A stretch of DNA of 64,000 nt, taken from positions 806,001 through 870,000 of the forward strand of contig JADKDE010000002.1 in NCBI GenBank assembly GCA_016718505.1, given 5' to 3'. Both the position numbers and the translations under genes were made by a program. This DNA is from Saprospiraceae bacterium. Its GTDB lineage: Bacteria; Bacteroidota; Bacteroidia; Chitinophagales; Saprospiraceae. Shown piece by piece: positions 10,013-19,921 of this stretch. How positions within the stretch are numbered: position 1 is the stretch's first letter; each line of letters begins with the position of its first letter. A model generated the notes under the pieces. That model was given only the letters and a program-made list of their open reading frames with translations. It was not told the origin of the DNA and ran no database searches.

Positions 10013-10707
10013 AACTTAGCTGGTTTGTGTAAAACGTCCATAAAATCTATCGCAGTTACCTCTATCGAATTGACAAATCTATCAATCATAGAATTCAAAT
10101 AAGTGAAAAACATATGTGCAATAATACCAACAACCAATCCAGCTGCAGATGAAACCATCTTTTCATAAATTCCACCCGCAATCGTGTCGATACTGATATT
10201 AGCGGTCTGAGAAATATTATAAAATGTCGTAATCATCCCAAATACTGTACCCAAAAATCCAAACATCGGCGCGATCGCAGCAATTGCGGCCAAAATATTT
10301 AAGTACTTTTCCATCTGACCGACTTCCACATTTACCACATTTTCCATGGATCTTTCTATATCATGTATTGGAGAGCCAATTCTGTTAAGACCTCTTTCGA
10401 GAACCCGAGCTAAAGGATACTTTGATGATTTACAGAGTGTCTGTGCACCATTGACATTGCCTTTTTCTAGCATTTCATTGATGCTATTTACAAAATGTGG
10501 ATCTACAGTTGAAGCCTTTTTTATGTAGGAGTATCGCTCGATAAATAAATATACACTCGCTATCGACAATATCCCAATGGGTATCATAATAAAGCCTCCC
10601 TTCTTGATTAAATCAAGCAAAGAAAGAGACTTGACCGCAGCAGTACCCGCAGCAGCACTGATATCAGGTGCTTGTGTTATTTGTAAAATAATCCAGTCTA
10701 AAATCAT
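10009..10707 (-). CDS. exbB: MotA/TolQ/ExbB proton channel family protein
   Basis: A 232-residue protein with three membrane helices: residues about 35-53 (GGFIMIPIGILSIASVYLF), and two further helices near 135-160 and 180-205 holding the conserved LAAIAAIAPMFGFLGTVFGM region and the GLVVGIIAHMFF region. This is the ExbB/TolQ core. It is the first gene of a three-gene minus-strand operon with exbD and the TonB-like gene. The N-terminal 30 residues, with an Ala-rich stretch, are typical of Bacteroidota ExbB. The upstream 200 bases to guaD are AT-rich and should hold divergent promoters. Confidence 0.93.
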   Translation of the reverse strand: MILDWIILQITQAPDISAAAGTAAVKSLSLLDLIKKGGFIMIPIGILSIASVYLFIERYSYIKKASTVDPHFVNSINEMLEKGNVNGAQTLCKSSKYPLARVLERGLNRIGSPIHDIERSMENVVNVEVGQMEKYLNILAAIAAIAPMFGFLGTVFGMITTFYNISQTANISIDTIAGGIYEKMVSSAAGLVVGIIAHMFFTYLNSMIDRFVNSIEVTAIDFMDVLHKPAKL

Positions 10708-10909
10708 AAAAATTGTTTAATATTTAAAATGTGATATTACTAAATGTTTTTTTACTTTAAAATATTATCTTTATAAGTCAAAATATTATATTTTCGCAAA
10801 AATAAAATTAGTTTCGCATATTACAAAATTTTATTATATATTAATAATTCCTAGTGGGTTATTTAATAAACAGTGTTTTATATTACAAAACTTTTAGGAT
10901 AAAAATTGG

Positions 10910-11383
10910 ATGGAAGAACATAAAAAATGGCTACTGGAAGCAATTAGGATTTCAGAGCAGGGGTTTAAGATGGGTAAAGGTGGACCCTTTGGAGCCATTA
11001 TAGTCAAAAACGGCCAAGTAGTCGGTAGAGGATGGAATCAGGTTACCTCCACTATGGATCCGACTGCACATGCAGAAGTAGTGGCTATTCGAGACGCTTG
11101 CGGCTTTTTGAAAAACTTTCAACTTGATGATTGCATCGTGTACACTTCCTGTGAGCCGTGTCCGATGTGTCTAGGAGCCATTTATTGGGCAAGGCCAAAG
11201 GCTATTTATTACGCCAATACTCGTGATAATGCTGCTGCTATTGGATTTGATGATAGTTTTATTTATGATGAAATTCCAAAAGCTGTCGAAGATAGAAGTA
11301 TTCCTACCATCCATATTCCATGTGAGGAGGCTTGGGAAGTATTCAAAGAATGGCAAAATAAATCTGATAAAATTTCTTATTAA
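10910..11383 (+). CDS. guaD: Guanine deaminase (CDA superfamily)
   Basis: A 157-residue cytidine-deaminase-fold enzyme. The zinc site is complete: HAEVVAI supplies the His and catalytic Glu, and CEPCPMCLGA the two Cys ligands. The region AIYWARPKAIYY and the C-terminal GFDDSFIYDEI closely follow Bacillus GuaD, including the DDSFIY segment that distinguishes it from TadA-type tRNA deaminases. It should convert guanine to xanthine plus ammonia in the cytosol. It is the first of four plus-strand genes; glgC starts 24 bases downstream. TadA is the main alternative, which I consider less likely because of the C-terminal motif. Confidence 0.88.
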   Translation: MEEHKKWLLEAIRISEQGFKMGKGGPFGAIIVKNGQVVGRGWNQVTSTMDPTAHAEVVAIRDACGFLKNFQLDDCIVYTSCEPCPMCLGAIYWARPKAIYYANTRDNAAAIGFDDSFIYDEIPKAVEDRSIPTIHIPCEEAWEVFKEWQNKSDKISY

Positions 11384-11407
11384 TTTTCGAAAATCAATGT
11401 TTGTCCA

Positions 11408-12682
11408 ATGATAAAAATGATCTGTTTGATATTAGGAGGAGGTGCAGGTACGCGATTGCAACCATTGACCTCTCATCGTTCTAAACCAGCGGTTCCTGTA
11501 GCTGGTAAATATCGTTTAATTGATATTCCAATTTCTAATTGCCTGAATTCAGGTGTTAAAAGAATTTTTGTTCTAACACAATTTAATTCTGCTTCGTTGA
11601 ATCGGCATATTAAAAATACCTATCATTTTGACCACTTTGGACACGGTTTTGTCGATATTTTGGCTGCCGAACAAACTCCTGGCAACGATTCTTGGTTTCA
11701 AGGGACTGCAGATGCAGTAAAGCAAAGCATGATCCATTTTCCAACTCATGATTTTGACTATATTTTGATTCTGAGTGGGGATCAATTATACCAAATGGAT
11801 TTCGAAAAAATGGTAAGCGAGCATATTGCGAAAAATGCTGATTTGACTATAGCAACCATTCCCGTTGATGCTCGAGACGCACCAGAGTTCGGCATCATGA
11901 AGGTTAGAAAGGATGGGATGATTGATACTTTTATCGAAAAACCAGCTAAGGATTTATTGCCACAATGGAAATCTGCTGTTGACCCCATCAATCGCAAAAA
12001 GGGCAAAGAGTATCTAGCCAGTATGGGGATTTACATTTTCAATAAAAAGGCTCTTTACGAATTATTTCAAGAGAATCCAGCTGCCACAGATTTTGGGAAA
12101 GGGATTATCCCCGCAGCCATAAAATCTAGTTATAGGGTAGCTTCCTATCAATATAACGGTTATTGGACAGACATTGGAAATATCCGATCTTTTTTTGAGG
12201 CAAATTTGGAGTTAACGGATGTTGTTCCAAAATTTAATTTATTCGAAGATAAAAAACCTGTTTATACTAGACAGAGAAGTTTGGCTCCAACTAAAATCAT
12301 GGGAACTACAATAAAAGGGTGTATCGTAGCCGATGGATCCGTTTTATTGGGCAAAAGGTTAGAAAAAGCTGTGATTGGAATTCGTTCTAGAATTGGTAAA
12401 GGAACAGTAATCAAAAGAGCCATCATTATGGGAAATGATTTTTATCAATCTTGGAAAGAAATTGTTTTGGAGAAAGACCAGAATATTCCATTGGGAATAG
12501 GGGAGAACTGCTACCTTGAAAATGTCATAGTTGATAAAAACGTTCGTATTGGCAATAATGTTACTATAAAAGGTGGTACATCTTTGGCTAATATGGATCA
12601 TCCAGATTATGCTATCGTTGATGGAATTATTGTGTTAAAAAAGAATGCTCATATAGGTCATAATGTCAAAATTGGACTCTAA
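11408..12682 (+). CDS. glgC: Glucose-1-phosphate adenylyltransferase
   Basis: A 424-residue ADP-glucose pyrophosphorylase. The N-terminal nucleotidyltransferase signature GGGAGTRLQPLTSHRSKPAV is intact, with SGDQLYQMD (metal-binding Asp) near residue 125 and FIEKP near 180. The C-terminal 130 residues form a left-handed beta helix with hexapeptide-like repeats. The enzyme makes ADP-glucose for glycogen synthesis. It overlaps the DUF1415 gene by 20 bases. The other gly genes of glycogen synthesis are not in this window. Confidence 0.96.
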   Translation: MIKMICLILGGGAGTRLQPLTSHRSKPAVPVAGKYRLIDIPISNCLNSGVKRIFVLTQFNSASLNRHIKNTYHFDHFGHGFVDILAAEQTPGNDSWFQGTADAVKQSMIHFPTHDFDYILILSGDQLYQMDFEKMVSEHIAKNADLTIATIPVDARDAPEFGIMKVRKDGMIDTFIEKPAKDLLPQWKSAVDPINRKKGKEYLASMGIYIFNKKALYELFQENPAATDFGKGIIPAAIKSSYRVASYQYNGYWTDIGNIRSFFEANLELTDVVPKFNLFEDKKPVYTRQRSLAPTKIMGTTIKGCIVADGSVLLGKRLEKAVIGIRSRIGKGTVIKRAIIMGNDFYQSWKEIVLEKDQNIPLGIGENCYLENVIVDKNVRIGNNVTIKGGTSLANMDHPDYAIVDGIIVLKKNAHIGHNVKIGL

Positions 12683-13232
12683 AGATATAGCTGACCGAGC
12701 ACTAGAATCAGTGCGAAAATGGCTAGAAACTTTTGTCATTGGTCTCAGTATTTGCCCATTTGCAGCTAAGCCATATAAGCAGAACAAAGTAAGATTGGCC
12801 TACTTCGACGGTTCGAAGAATGATTGGATAAATGGGTTTGAGGCTGAGATTCGTCTGCTTGAAAGTGGGAATATTGATGAAATAGAAACTACTTTGTGGG
12901 TTTTTCCTGATGATTTTTGGGAGGATTTCCATACGATGTGGGATGAAACCATCCTAATCGAAGATATGCTCGATCAATTGGGTTTAGAGGACAACTATCA
13001 ATTGGCCTATTTCCATCCAAATTTTGAATTCGAGGGAATAGACGATAAGGACGATATTCGACATTTCGTCCATAGATCTCCTTATCCTATAATCCATATT
13101 CTTAGATGGGACTCCATAGCTATCGCTGAGGCTATTTATCCAAATATTGAAGAGATTCCGGCTATGAATGATCGAAAGTTAAACATTATTGGTATTGAAC
13201 AAATAAAAAAAATGTTACATGGTCTTAAGTGA
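12663..13232 (+). CDS. DUF1415 family protein
   Basis: A 189-residue soluble protein of the DUF1415 family. The N-terminal RKWLETFVIGLSICPFA is the family signature, with the Cys in the conserved position, and HFVHRSPYPIIHILRW lies near residue 145. It starts 20 bases inside the end of glgC and its own end overlaps the next gene by 14 bases, so the three are translationally coupled. No biochemical function is established for the family; the context here does not settle it. Confidence 0.85.
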   Translation: MSKLDSKDIADRALESVRKWLETFVIGLSICPFAAKPYKQNKVRLAYFDGSKNDWINGFEAEIRLLESGNIDEIETTLWVFPDDFWEDFHTMWDETILIEDMLDQLGLEDNYQLAYFHPNFEFEGIDDKDDIRHFVHRSPYPIIHILRWDSIAIAEAIYPNIEEIPAMNDRKLNIIGIEQIKKMLHGLK

Positions 13233-14241
13233 ACGCATTGATGCGCTTGGGCATCTACAGCGAATTTTCAAAGACTTGAATACCAATCCAGACCATGAAA
13301 TTTATTCGACGACCGTTGCTAAAAATCCATGGTTTATCCCAAGTTTTGTTCAATCTTCTTTACATCAAATAGAACTTAATTATTTAGACACAAGCTTAAT
13401 AAGTCAATGGCTAAGTGGTTACCAATTGGAAGAAAATCCAGCAATGCGCATCGGTATAGTATGCGCTGGCAACATTCCTCTAGTATGCTTTCATGACTTT
13501 TTGTGCGTTTTTTTGACTGGAAATATTAGTGTTTTAAAGCTTTCTGACAAAGACAGCGTATTGTTGCCTTATATTTTTAGAAATTGGATTTCAATTTGTC
13601 CTGAAGTGGCTAAGTATTTTGAATTTGTTGAGAGAATGACTTCAGTTGATGCAATCATTGCCACTGGTTCGGACAACTCAGCTACTTATTTTGAATATTA
13701 TTTTGGGAAATATCCAAACATTATTCGAAAAAATAGAACTTCCATTGGCATTCTATCTGGAAACGAATCTGACGAAGAATTGGCCCAATTGGGAACTGAT
13801 GTATTTCAATATTTTGGTCAAGGATGTAGGAATATTTCAAAAATTTATATTCCTGAAAATTATAGTTTTGAAAGACTCAAAGCTGCTTGGAAAGCCTATG
13901 ATTTCATCATGGATCATAATAAGTATAAGAATAATTTTGATTACAATTACACCTTATACTTGATGAATAAAATTCCTCATACCGCCAATTCCAATATTAT
14001 TTTTACTGAAAGTAAATCTTTACACTCGCGCATTGGGGTAATGCATTATGAATATTATCAGGACCTGAATGTCTTAGAAACTGAACTAAGGTCTATTTCA
14101 GCCCAGATTCAATGCATAATGTGCAATCAGCCCATCCATGGCCATCTTGTCTTCCCACTTGGATCTGGCCAAAAGCCTAAGTTGGATGATTTTGCAGATG
14201 GTGTGGATACCCTTCGGTTTTTGCAAAGCCTAAATAGTTAG
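13219..14241 (+). CDS. LuxC-like acyl-CoA reductase
   Basis: A 340-residue protein of the aldehyde dehydrogenase superfamily, related to LuxC. IGIVCAGNIPLVCFHDF near residue 75 and the GQGCRNISKIYIP segment near 195, which holds the catalytic-type Cys, are typical of the Bacteroidota acyl-CoA reductase group. It is shorter than Vibrio LuxC (about 480 residues), which is usual for this group. No LuxE or LuxA/B neighbours exist, so luminescence is excluded; reduction of a fatty acyl thioester to an aldehyde is the inferred reaction. It ends the guaD-glgC-DUF1415 run. Confidence 0.82.
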   Translation: MVLSERIDALGHLQRIFKDLNTNPDHEIYSTTVAKNPWFIPSFVQSSLHQIELNYLDTSLISQWLSGYQLEENPAMRIGIVCAGNIPLVCFHDFLCVFLTGNISVLKLSDKDSVLLPYIFRNWISICPEVAKYFEFVERMTSVDAIIATGSDNSATYFEYYFGKYPNIIRKNRTSIGILSGNESDEELAQLGTDVFQYFGQGCRNISKIYIPENYSFERLKAAWKAYDFIMDHNKYKNNFDYNYTLYLMNKIPHTANSNIIFTESKSLHSRIGVMHYEYYQDLNVLETELRSISAQIQCIMCNQPIHGHLVFPLGSGQKPKLDDFADGVDTLRFLQSLNS

Positions 14242-14256
14242 TGAAAAATTAATATT

Positions 14257-15948
14257 TTATTCTATTAAAGTGATAGTGCCAATTTGAGGAATTTTCTCAC
14301 CGTTGCACTCGATGGCTATAGTGTATAAATAGACGCCTCCATGGCATCTTGATTTCCCAAATTTTCCATTCCACTCAATATTTTCACCTTTTGCAGAAAA
14401 GACGTTATTGCCCCATTTATCAAAAATATTCATATTGATATCCATTGGAGTTTCGCTACCGATTTTAAAAACATCGTTGATACCGTCCTCATTAGGGGTA
14501 AAACAATTCGGGATATAAATTGGCTTGACAAAATGATCCAAATGGGTAATAACCACCGAATCGCAATTGTTTACAGAGTTTAAAGTATCGAAGTAAATAC
14601 CTGGATTCGTATAGACATGATCATTAAAAAAATAAGGGGTTGATGCATTGCAAATGGTATGATCTAAATCAACGACAATGGTAGTTCTTTCGTCTGGAAT
14701 TTCAAAATCTAGCGTATCAAAACATGAAACATTGCTCTCTAATATAAGTTTGTAAGTTCCAGCCACAAGGTTTGTAATGGGGTTTATATTGGTTATTTCT
14801 GTTCCGTTTAGAGTCATTTTGTTGATGATGGGAATTTCACTGTTTGGACTTCCATTTATGGAGAAATCCAGAGCTCCGAGATGGCTGCAATTATTTTCTT
14901 GAATATCTTCAATATCCAAAACTATATTATCTCTGAGGTCTCTTATTATAAAAGGTTTTGTATCGCTGCACGCCTTATAATTTGCTGTAAAGGCATAAAT
15001 TCCAGCAGCCAAATTTGGTGCTTGGTTTGTTGTTAATGGGGTTGTTACGTTTAAAAAATAATTAATATCCGTGTTATTTAAAAATGGGTGATAAGCAGTT
15101 GCATTACCTAAATTAGAGCATATCCTGTGCACTACTCCGATGGAATCAAGTGCAAATGGCCGAATAGTCTTGGTGACTTCTTTACGGCATATTTCACCAA
15201 AAAATATATCATCCAAAGCAAAATCATTGCCATCTAGTGCGACATTGACATTTTCAATCGCAATTTTAGCTTGAGTCACAGAACCTGAATTCCATACCAC
15301 ATAAAAATTAGTCCAAATACAGGTAGGTCCATTAAGATTTATATTGTTGCCAATGGCTATTCCATTTATTGTTATTCGCACAATTGGTCCATTTTGTGGG
15401 TCTAATTTTGTACCCAAGAAAAATTGATATGGGTATTCGGCTTACAATGAAAGTTTTTCCCAAATCTTTTGATTCAAAACGGGTGCACCATTTATGACCA
15501 TCATTCCAATATTATTGCCAGTGTGATCATTGCAATTGGATAAACCTCCATTCCAAGAATTGGGATCATTCGTTATTTTAAATTCCCCTTCTGCTATATT
15601 AGTTGCAGTTGACCTATAATCTGATTGAAAATCAATAAAAACAGAATTGAAATTACCGTTGGTAATTAAGTTTTCGCCATATTTTATGGCAGTTACTTTG
15701 ATCTGTTCAGGGTTATCGATTGTGGCAAGTGTTGGATTAGTAGTTGTGTTAGAAAATAAGTTAGAAGGAGACCAAATATATTCATCAAAACCACTGGTAG
15801 TACTCACTTCAAATGGGAGACTCAGACACTGAATTGAATCAGCAATAATGACAAGGTCAGGACAGATAAGCGTGTCCAATTCTCCCTCTGCACGGGCATT
15901 TAGGGGTATAAAAATACAAACGTATGTAAAAAAAAGTAAATATTTCAT
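14257..15948 (-). CDS. T9SS type B sorting-domain secreted protein, locally miscalled
   Basis: Start chosen at ATG 15948, which gives a clean signal peptide (MKYLLFFTYVCIFIPLNARA); an in-frame upstream extension looks untranslated. An adhesin-like domain of the concanavalin/CBM type covers the N-terminal half, PKD-like repeats follow, and the last 85 residues are the type B (CHU_C/gliding) sorting domain with IPNCFTPNEDGINDVF. A stop at 15442-15444 splits the frame. Three one-base losses in the adjacent runs at 15431-15433, 15439-15440 and 15454-15458 would restore a natural WEKTFIVSPNTPYQFFLGT join in the same frame. I therefore treat it as one gene. Likely surface-exposed; role unknown. Confidence 0.72.
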
Positions 15949-15981
15949 CGTAGATAAGGTAAATGCTAAATAGAATAATTG

Positions 15982-15989
15982 TATATTTG
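15982..15989 (+). promoter_or_regulatory. Candidate promoter -7 element for the glycan operon
   Basis: TATATTTG matches the Bacteroidota -7 consensus TAnnTTTG and lies 67 bases before the start of the first glycan-cluster gene. No clear -33 TTTG partner is visible. The downstream leader is very AT-rich. Confidence 0.45.
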
Positions 15990-16056
15990 TCGTCGCAATA
16001 TAATAAAATTTTCTGAATTGCAAAATACGCAATTTTATTTTTAATTTTTTTAAAAT

Positions 16057-18078
16057 ATGAGCGCTAAATCAACTAAAATAACAAAAAAGAAAATAGTCTT
16101 ACCAGAAGAGGTGTTTGAAAAGAATGATAATATTCTGCACTTAAATCGTATGTCAAAGATATTTTTGTGCTTACTCGCGTTTGGTTTTTTCCTTTTTGTA
16201 GCACTTAAATTTAGTGGGAGTTCAGTTGGAATGCATGACATTGTTTTTAGTAATAAAAACCCACCAAAGTCTGAATTAATTTTCGGTCAGCCCAGGGGCA
16301 TAAGACAAGATGAATGGCAAGTTTGGTTGCCCATGCTCTATAATTCTTATCAAAATAAATTTGCTGATTCAATTTATTCAATGGGGGCAGGTAAAGCTGC
16401 TTTGATTTGTTCAGCTCTACCAACAAATTCAATACGAGATTTATTTCGACCTAAATTATGGGGGTATCATTTTTTAGATTTTGAGAGGGGATACTCATTT
16501 GATTGGAATCTAAAAATCTTTGGATTACTTGCTACTGCTTTTTTATTTTTTATGATTTTTACCAAAAGTAATTTTTTACTTTCATTTTTTGGTGCATTTT
16601 GGTTGTTTTTGAGTTCAGCTCAACAATGGTGGTCTAACAATCTTGGCGAAATGTTGAGTTATGTTTTGCTGGCAATTTCTTCATTCCTAATAATCATTTT
16701 TACAAAAAAGAAATATGAAATATATGTTTTTGGCCTCCTTTTTATAATTGGAGCTTACACTTTTATCACAATTATGTACCCACCATGGACAATTGCATTG
16801 GGATATATTGGGCTATTGTTCACTTTTGGATATTTATTCCAAAATTGGGATTCAATTAAATGGCATAACTTAAAAACAGAAAAAATATTAATTTTAAGTC
16901 TATCAACCCTTTTTGTTGGAATTCTAATATTGTTATATTATTTTGATATTAGATCTACGGCCAAATTAATTACTGAAACTTCCTATCCGGGCAAGCGTGT
17001 AAATTTGGGTGGGGATTTTGATTTAACAAAGTTATTTTCAGAATATTTAGGTATTTTCATGACGGATAATCATTATCCTGAAAAATGGTTAAACATCTGT
17101 GAAGCTAGTGGTTTTCTAATGTTCTTTCCGATATTAATTTTTTATTTTATTTCCGTCATTAAAAACAAACTGAACATTAACTATTTTTATTTAGTATTTT
17201 TTATATTTTTAATTTTTTGGTTGGTTTGGATGAATTTTGGATTACCAAATTTTATAGCAAAAGCCACGCTACTCAATCATATACCTTCGTACAGATTATT
17301 GCCAATAATCGGGATAGCTAATATACTCTTTACTGTCATTTTTTTGTCCCATAAGATAAAAATAAGTTTTTTCAATAACAATTTATATGACAAAGCAATC
17401 CTATTTGTGGTTTCATTTGTATTTCTTTATATGATTTTAACATTTACTAATGCAGAGGTTAAAAATTTTTTTACAACCGGACAAATTTTGTCTATGTCAA
17501 TGTTATTTGCCTGCTTGTATTTAGTTGCTTCTTGTGCAGATATACCTTATCGCAATGTAATCTTTTCAAGTATAGTTTTAATTTATCTTTTCCCAAATAT
17601 CAAAGTGAATCCACTGATGAAGGGTCTTCGCCCTTTGCTAAAACATCCAGTCATTACACAAGTAAAATCTATCCCTAATCTTGATAATAATGCGAAATGG
17701 ATAGTTTTTGGAAATGTTCGCTATGCTGCGGTATTATTCGGGGCAAATGTAAATATTTTTAATGGAGTGAAAAATCCACCGAACTTGGATGATTTCAAGC
17801 ATTTAGACCCAGAGAAAAAAGACATCAATATTTATAATCGAGGTGGTTATATAAATGTTGCACCTTATATTACAGGAACTGATTCAGTGGTTTTTAAATT
17901 GAATGAGAATAACGTCGTCAATGACACTTATTCCTTGTTCCTTGACCCTTGCTCAGATAAGTTGAAAAAGACAGGTGTAAAATACGTAATGTTTACTTAT
18001 GAGCCCCAACCTGCTGAAATTAGGTGCATGAAACTTTTGAGCAAAGGTGTCACCTCCATTTATGAAATAACCAACTAA
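16057..18078 (+). CDS. Polytopic membrane protein, GT-C/YfhO-like
   Basis: A 673-residue protein with about 12 to 13 hydrophobic helices. The first helix is near residues 32-52, then a large loop with the conserved-looking GQPRGIRQDEWQVW, and a 130-residue soluble C-terminal domain. This topology is like lipid-linked-sugar-dependent GT-C glycosyltransferases or YfhO-type proteins, which work on the outer face of the inner membrane. It heads the plus-strand glycan operon and is followed 7 bases later by a polyprenyl-sugar-type GT2. The acidic DE pair after the first helix is where such enzymes carry their catalytic acid. Exact family not recognised. Confidence 0.6.
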   Translation: MSAKSTKITKKKIVLPEEVFEKNDNILHLNRMSKIFLCLLAFGFFLFVALKFSGSSVGMHDIVFSNKNPPKSELIFGQPRGIRQDEWQVWLPMLYNSYQNKFADSIYSMGAGKAALICSALPTNSIRDLFRPKLWGYHFLDFERGYSFDWNLKIFGLLATAFLFFMIFTKSNFLLSFFGAFWLFLSSAQQWWSNNLGEMLSYVLLAISSFLIIIFTKKKYEIYVFGLLFIIGAYTFITIMYPPWTIALGYIGLLFTFGYLFQNWDSIKWHNLKTEKILILSLSTLFVGILILLYYFDIRSTAKLITETSYPGKRVNLGGDFDLTKLFSEYLGIFMTDNHYPEKWLNICEASGFLMFFPILIFYFISVIKNKLNINYFYLVFFIFLIFWLVWMNFGLPNFIAKATLLNHIPSYRLLPIIGIANILFTVIFLSHKIKISFFNNNLYDKAILFVVSFVFLYMILTFTNAEVKNFFTTGQILSMSMLFACLYLVASCADIPYRNVIFSSIVLIYLFPNIKVNPLMKGLRPLLKHPVITQVKSIPNLDNNAKWIVFGNVRYAAVLFGANVNIFNGVKNPPNLDDFKHLDPEKKDINIYNRGGYINVAPYITGTDSVVFKLNENNVVNDTYSLFLDPCSDKLKKTGVKYVMFTYEPQPAEIRCMKLLSKGVTSIYEITN

Positions 18079-18085
18079 ATCTCGA

Positions 18086-18829
18086 ATGAGATATCTGATT
18101 ATTATTCCGTGTTATAATGAGGCTTTAAATATCGTTAAAGTATTTGAAGATTTAACTGAATTTATTGGAGCCACTAGATTGAATGCTGATATTTTGGCAA
18201 TAAATGATAGTTCTACTGATAACACAGAGCAAGTTTTAAGGGAAAATAAAATTTGCTTCTTGTCTCTGCCGTTTAATTTAGGATACAGTGGGGCTCTTCA
18301 GACTGGATTCAAATACGCCATTGCGCACAATTTTGACTTTGTAATTCAATTTGATGGTGATGGACAACATATACCCACAGAAATACAAAAACTATTGAAT
18401 GCTCAGGCAGAAAATGATGCAGATATCGTCATTGGTTCGAGATTTATCCTTAATTCTGGATATAAACATGGATTGCTAAGAAGCCTCGGGACGAAGATCT
18501 TTACGCTCTTAATAAATATGATTTGTGGAGAAAAAATTACGGATCCAACTTCAGGGTTTCAGATTTTGAAGAGGGAAGTTTTCAGCAGATATGCAAAAAT
18601 GGGCGCTTATCCTAGGTATCCTGATGCCAATTTGGTCATTCAGATGATTTTGGAGGGATTTAAAGTAAGAGAGGTGCCAGTTAAAATGCAATTGAGGATA
18701 TTTGGAGTAAGCATGCATGCTGGTTTTTGGAACCCTTTATTCTATATGGTTCATATGTTTTATAGTATATTTATGATTATCATTCAGTATGGGGCGTCAA
18801 TGTTTCACCATCAAAAATCAATAAAATGA
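18086..18829 (+). CDS. Family 2 glycosyltransferase (DPM1/polyprenyl-phosphate type)
   Basis: A 247-residue GT-A enzyme. N-terminal IIIPCYNEALNI, NDSSTDNTEQV near residue 45, and QFDGDGQH near 90 (the DxD-like metal motif) are present. The DPTSGFQILKR segment near 155 is typical of dolichol/undecaprenyl-phosphate mannosyl- or glucosyltransferases. One hydrophobic C-terminal stretch may attach it to the membrane. It would load a sugar onto a polyprenyl phosphate donor for the neighbouring membrane protein. The next gene overlaps by 4 bases. Confidence 0.9.
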   Translation: MRYLIIIPCYNEALNIVKVFEDLTEFIGATRLNADILAINDSSTDNTEQVLRENKICFLSLPFNLGYSGALQTGFKYAIAHNFDFVIQFDGDGQHIPTEIQKLLNAQAENDADIVIGSRFILNSGYKHGLLRSLGTKIFTLLINMICGEKITDPTSGFQILKREVFSRYAKMGAYPRYPDANLVIQMILEGFKVREVPVKMQLRIFGVSMHAGFWNPLFYMVHMFYSIFMIIIQYGASMFHHQKSIK

Positions 18830-19131
18830 ATCAGTTAGCTTTCATTATACTTGGATTTTGTTTGCTTGTTTATATCCTGATCAAGGTTAAGAACAAGCAA
18901 TTTTCAGAACGTGAAAGTCTTATGTGGATTTTAGCTGGAGCGATAGTCTTGGTATTTGCGGTGTTTCCAGGGCTTTTGGATTTCATAGCTAGGTTTTTAG
19001 GAGTATATTACCAACCAACTGCCTTATTTTTATTGACATTTTTTGCAATTATTTTAATTTTGCTTCGAAAAGAACAGCAAATAAATGGTTTGGAAGAACG
19101 GGTTAAAGAATTAGCACAACAGATGCTTTAA
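18826..19131 (+). CDS. DUF2304 family small membrane protein
   Basis: A 101-residue protein with three membrane helices and a charged coiled C-terminal tail (LEERVKELAQQML). It matches DUF2304, which very commonly follows a DPM1-like GT2 in polysaccharide clusters and likely acts with it. The 4-base overlap with the GT2 supports coupling. No catalytic motif is visible. Confidence 0.85.
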   Translation: MNQLAFIILGFCLLVYILIKVKNKQFSERESLMWILAGAIVLVFAVFPGLLDFIARFLGVYYQPTALFLLTFFAIILILLRKEQQINGLEERVKELAQQML

Positions 19132-19162
19132 TTATGAATAAAATTGAGAAATTTATTAAATA

Positions 19163-19912
19163 ATGCAAAAATCAACATTTAAATTTATAAAACATTGTCG
19201 GCGAATAATTTCACGAGTATTATTTTTCCCTTTTGTGTTAAAAGACTATTTTAAGTACAAATCTAAGGATCAATCTAAAAGGTTTGAGTTAACTTTTTGG
19301 GATTCTTGGCCTTTTATCTTCGATAAAACAATCTCTACTCCATTTGATCGGCATTATATATATCACACAGCTTGGGCCGCAAGAAAAGTGAAGGAAATAA
19401 ATCCACCAAAGCATGTTGATATTTCTTCGAGTTTGTCATTTTGTAGTATTGTGTCAGCTTTTGTGCCAGTTGCTTTTTATGATTATCGGCCGGCTAATCT
19501 TCATTTGGATGGGCTAACTTCACAGAGTGCTAATTTGACTTCATTGCATTTTGAATCCAATTCTATTCACTCTTTGTCTTGTATGCATACAATCGAGCAT
19601 ATTGGTCTAGGACGGTATGGCGATCCTATTGAACCTGATGGGGATATCAAAGCGATAAATGAACTAAAAAGGGTTGTAGCACAAGGTGGGTATTTAATTT
19701 TTGTGACACCCATAGGTAAGAAAAAATTACTGTTTAATGGAATGCGTATATACTCATACGACCAAATAATAAATTTATTCAAGGATTTGACTTTGGTAGA
19801 ATTTTCGTTAATTCACGAATATGAAGAAGATGGTGCAATTACAATTAATGCAAGTGAATTTGTTGCCGATTTGGAAGAGTATGGATGTGGGTGCTTTTTG
19901 TTTAAAAAATAA
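19163..19912 (+). CDS. DUF268 family protein (methyltransferase-like)
   Basis: A 249-residue protein of the DUF268 family. FDRHYIYHTAWAARKV near residue 60, HVDISSSLSF near 90 (in place of a normal SAM loop), and SCMHTIEHIGLGRYGDPIEP near 135 are the family blocks. The fold resembles a class I methyltransferase. DUF268 proteins are found in polysaccharide clusters, where a sugar-modifying transfer is assumed. It sits between the DUF2304 gene and the FkbM gene with short gaps. Confidence 0.85.
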   Translation: MQKSTFKFIKHCRRIISRVLFFPFVLKDYFKYKSKDQSKRFELTFWDSWPFIFDKTISTPFDRHYIYHTAWAARKVKEINPPKHVDISSSLSFCSIVSAFVPVAFYDYRPANLHLDGLTSQSANLTSLHFESNSIHSLSCMHTIEHIGLGRYGDPIEPDGDIKAINELKRVVAQGGYLIFVTPIGKKKLLFNGMRIYSYDQIINLFKDLTLVEFSLIHEYEEDGAITINASEFVADLEEYGCGCFLFKK

Positions 19913-19921
19913 ATAATAGAA

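Noticed and set aside
13219..14241. Luminescence operon
   Set aside because: LuxC-like only; no LuxD, LuxE, LuxA or LuxB nearby.
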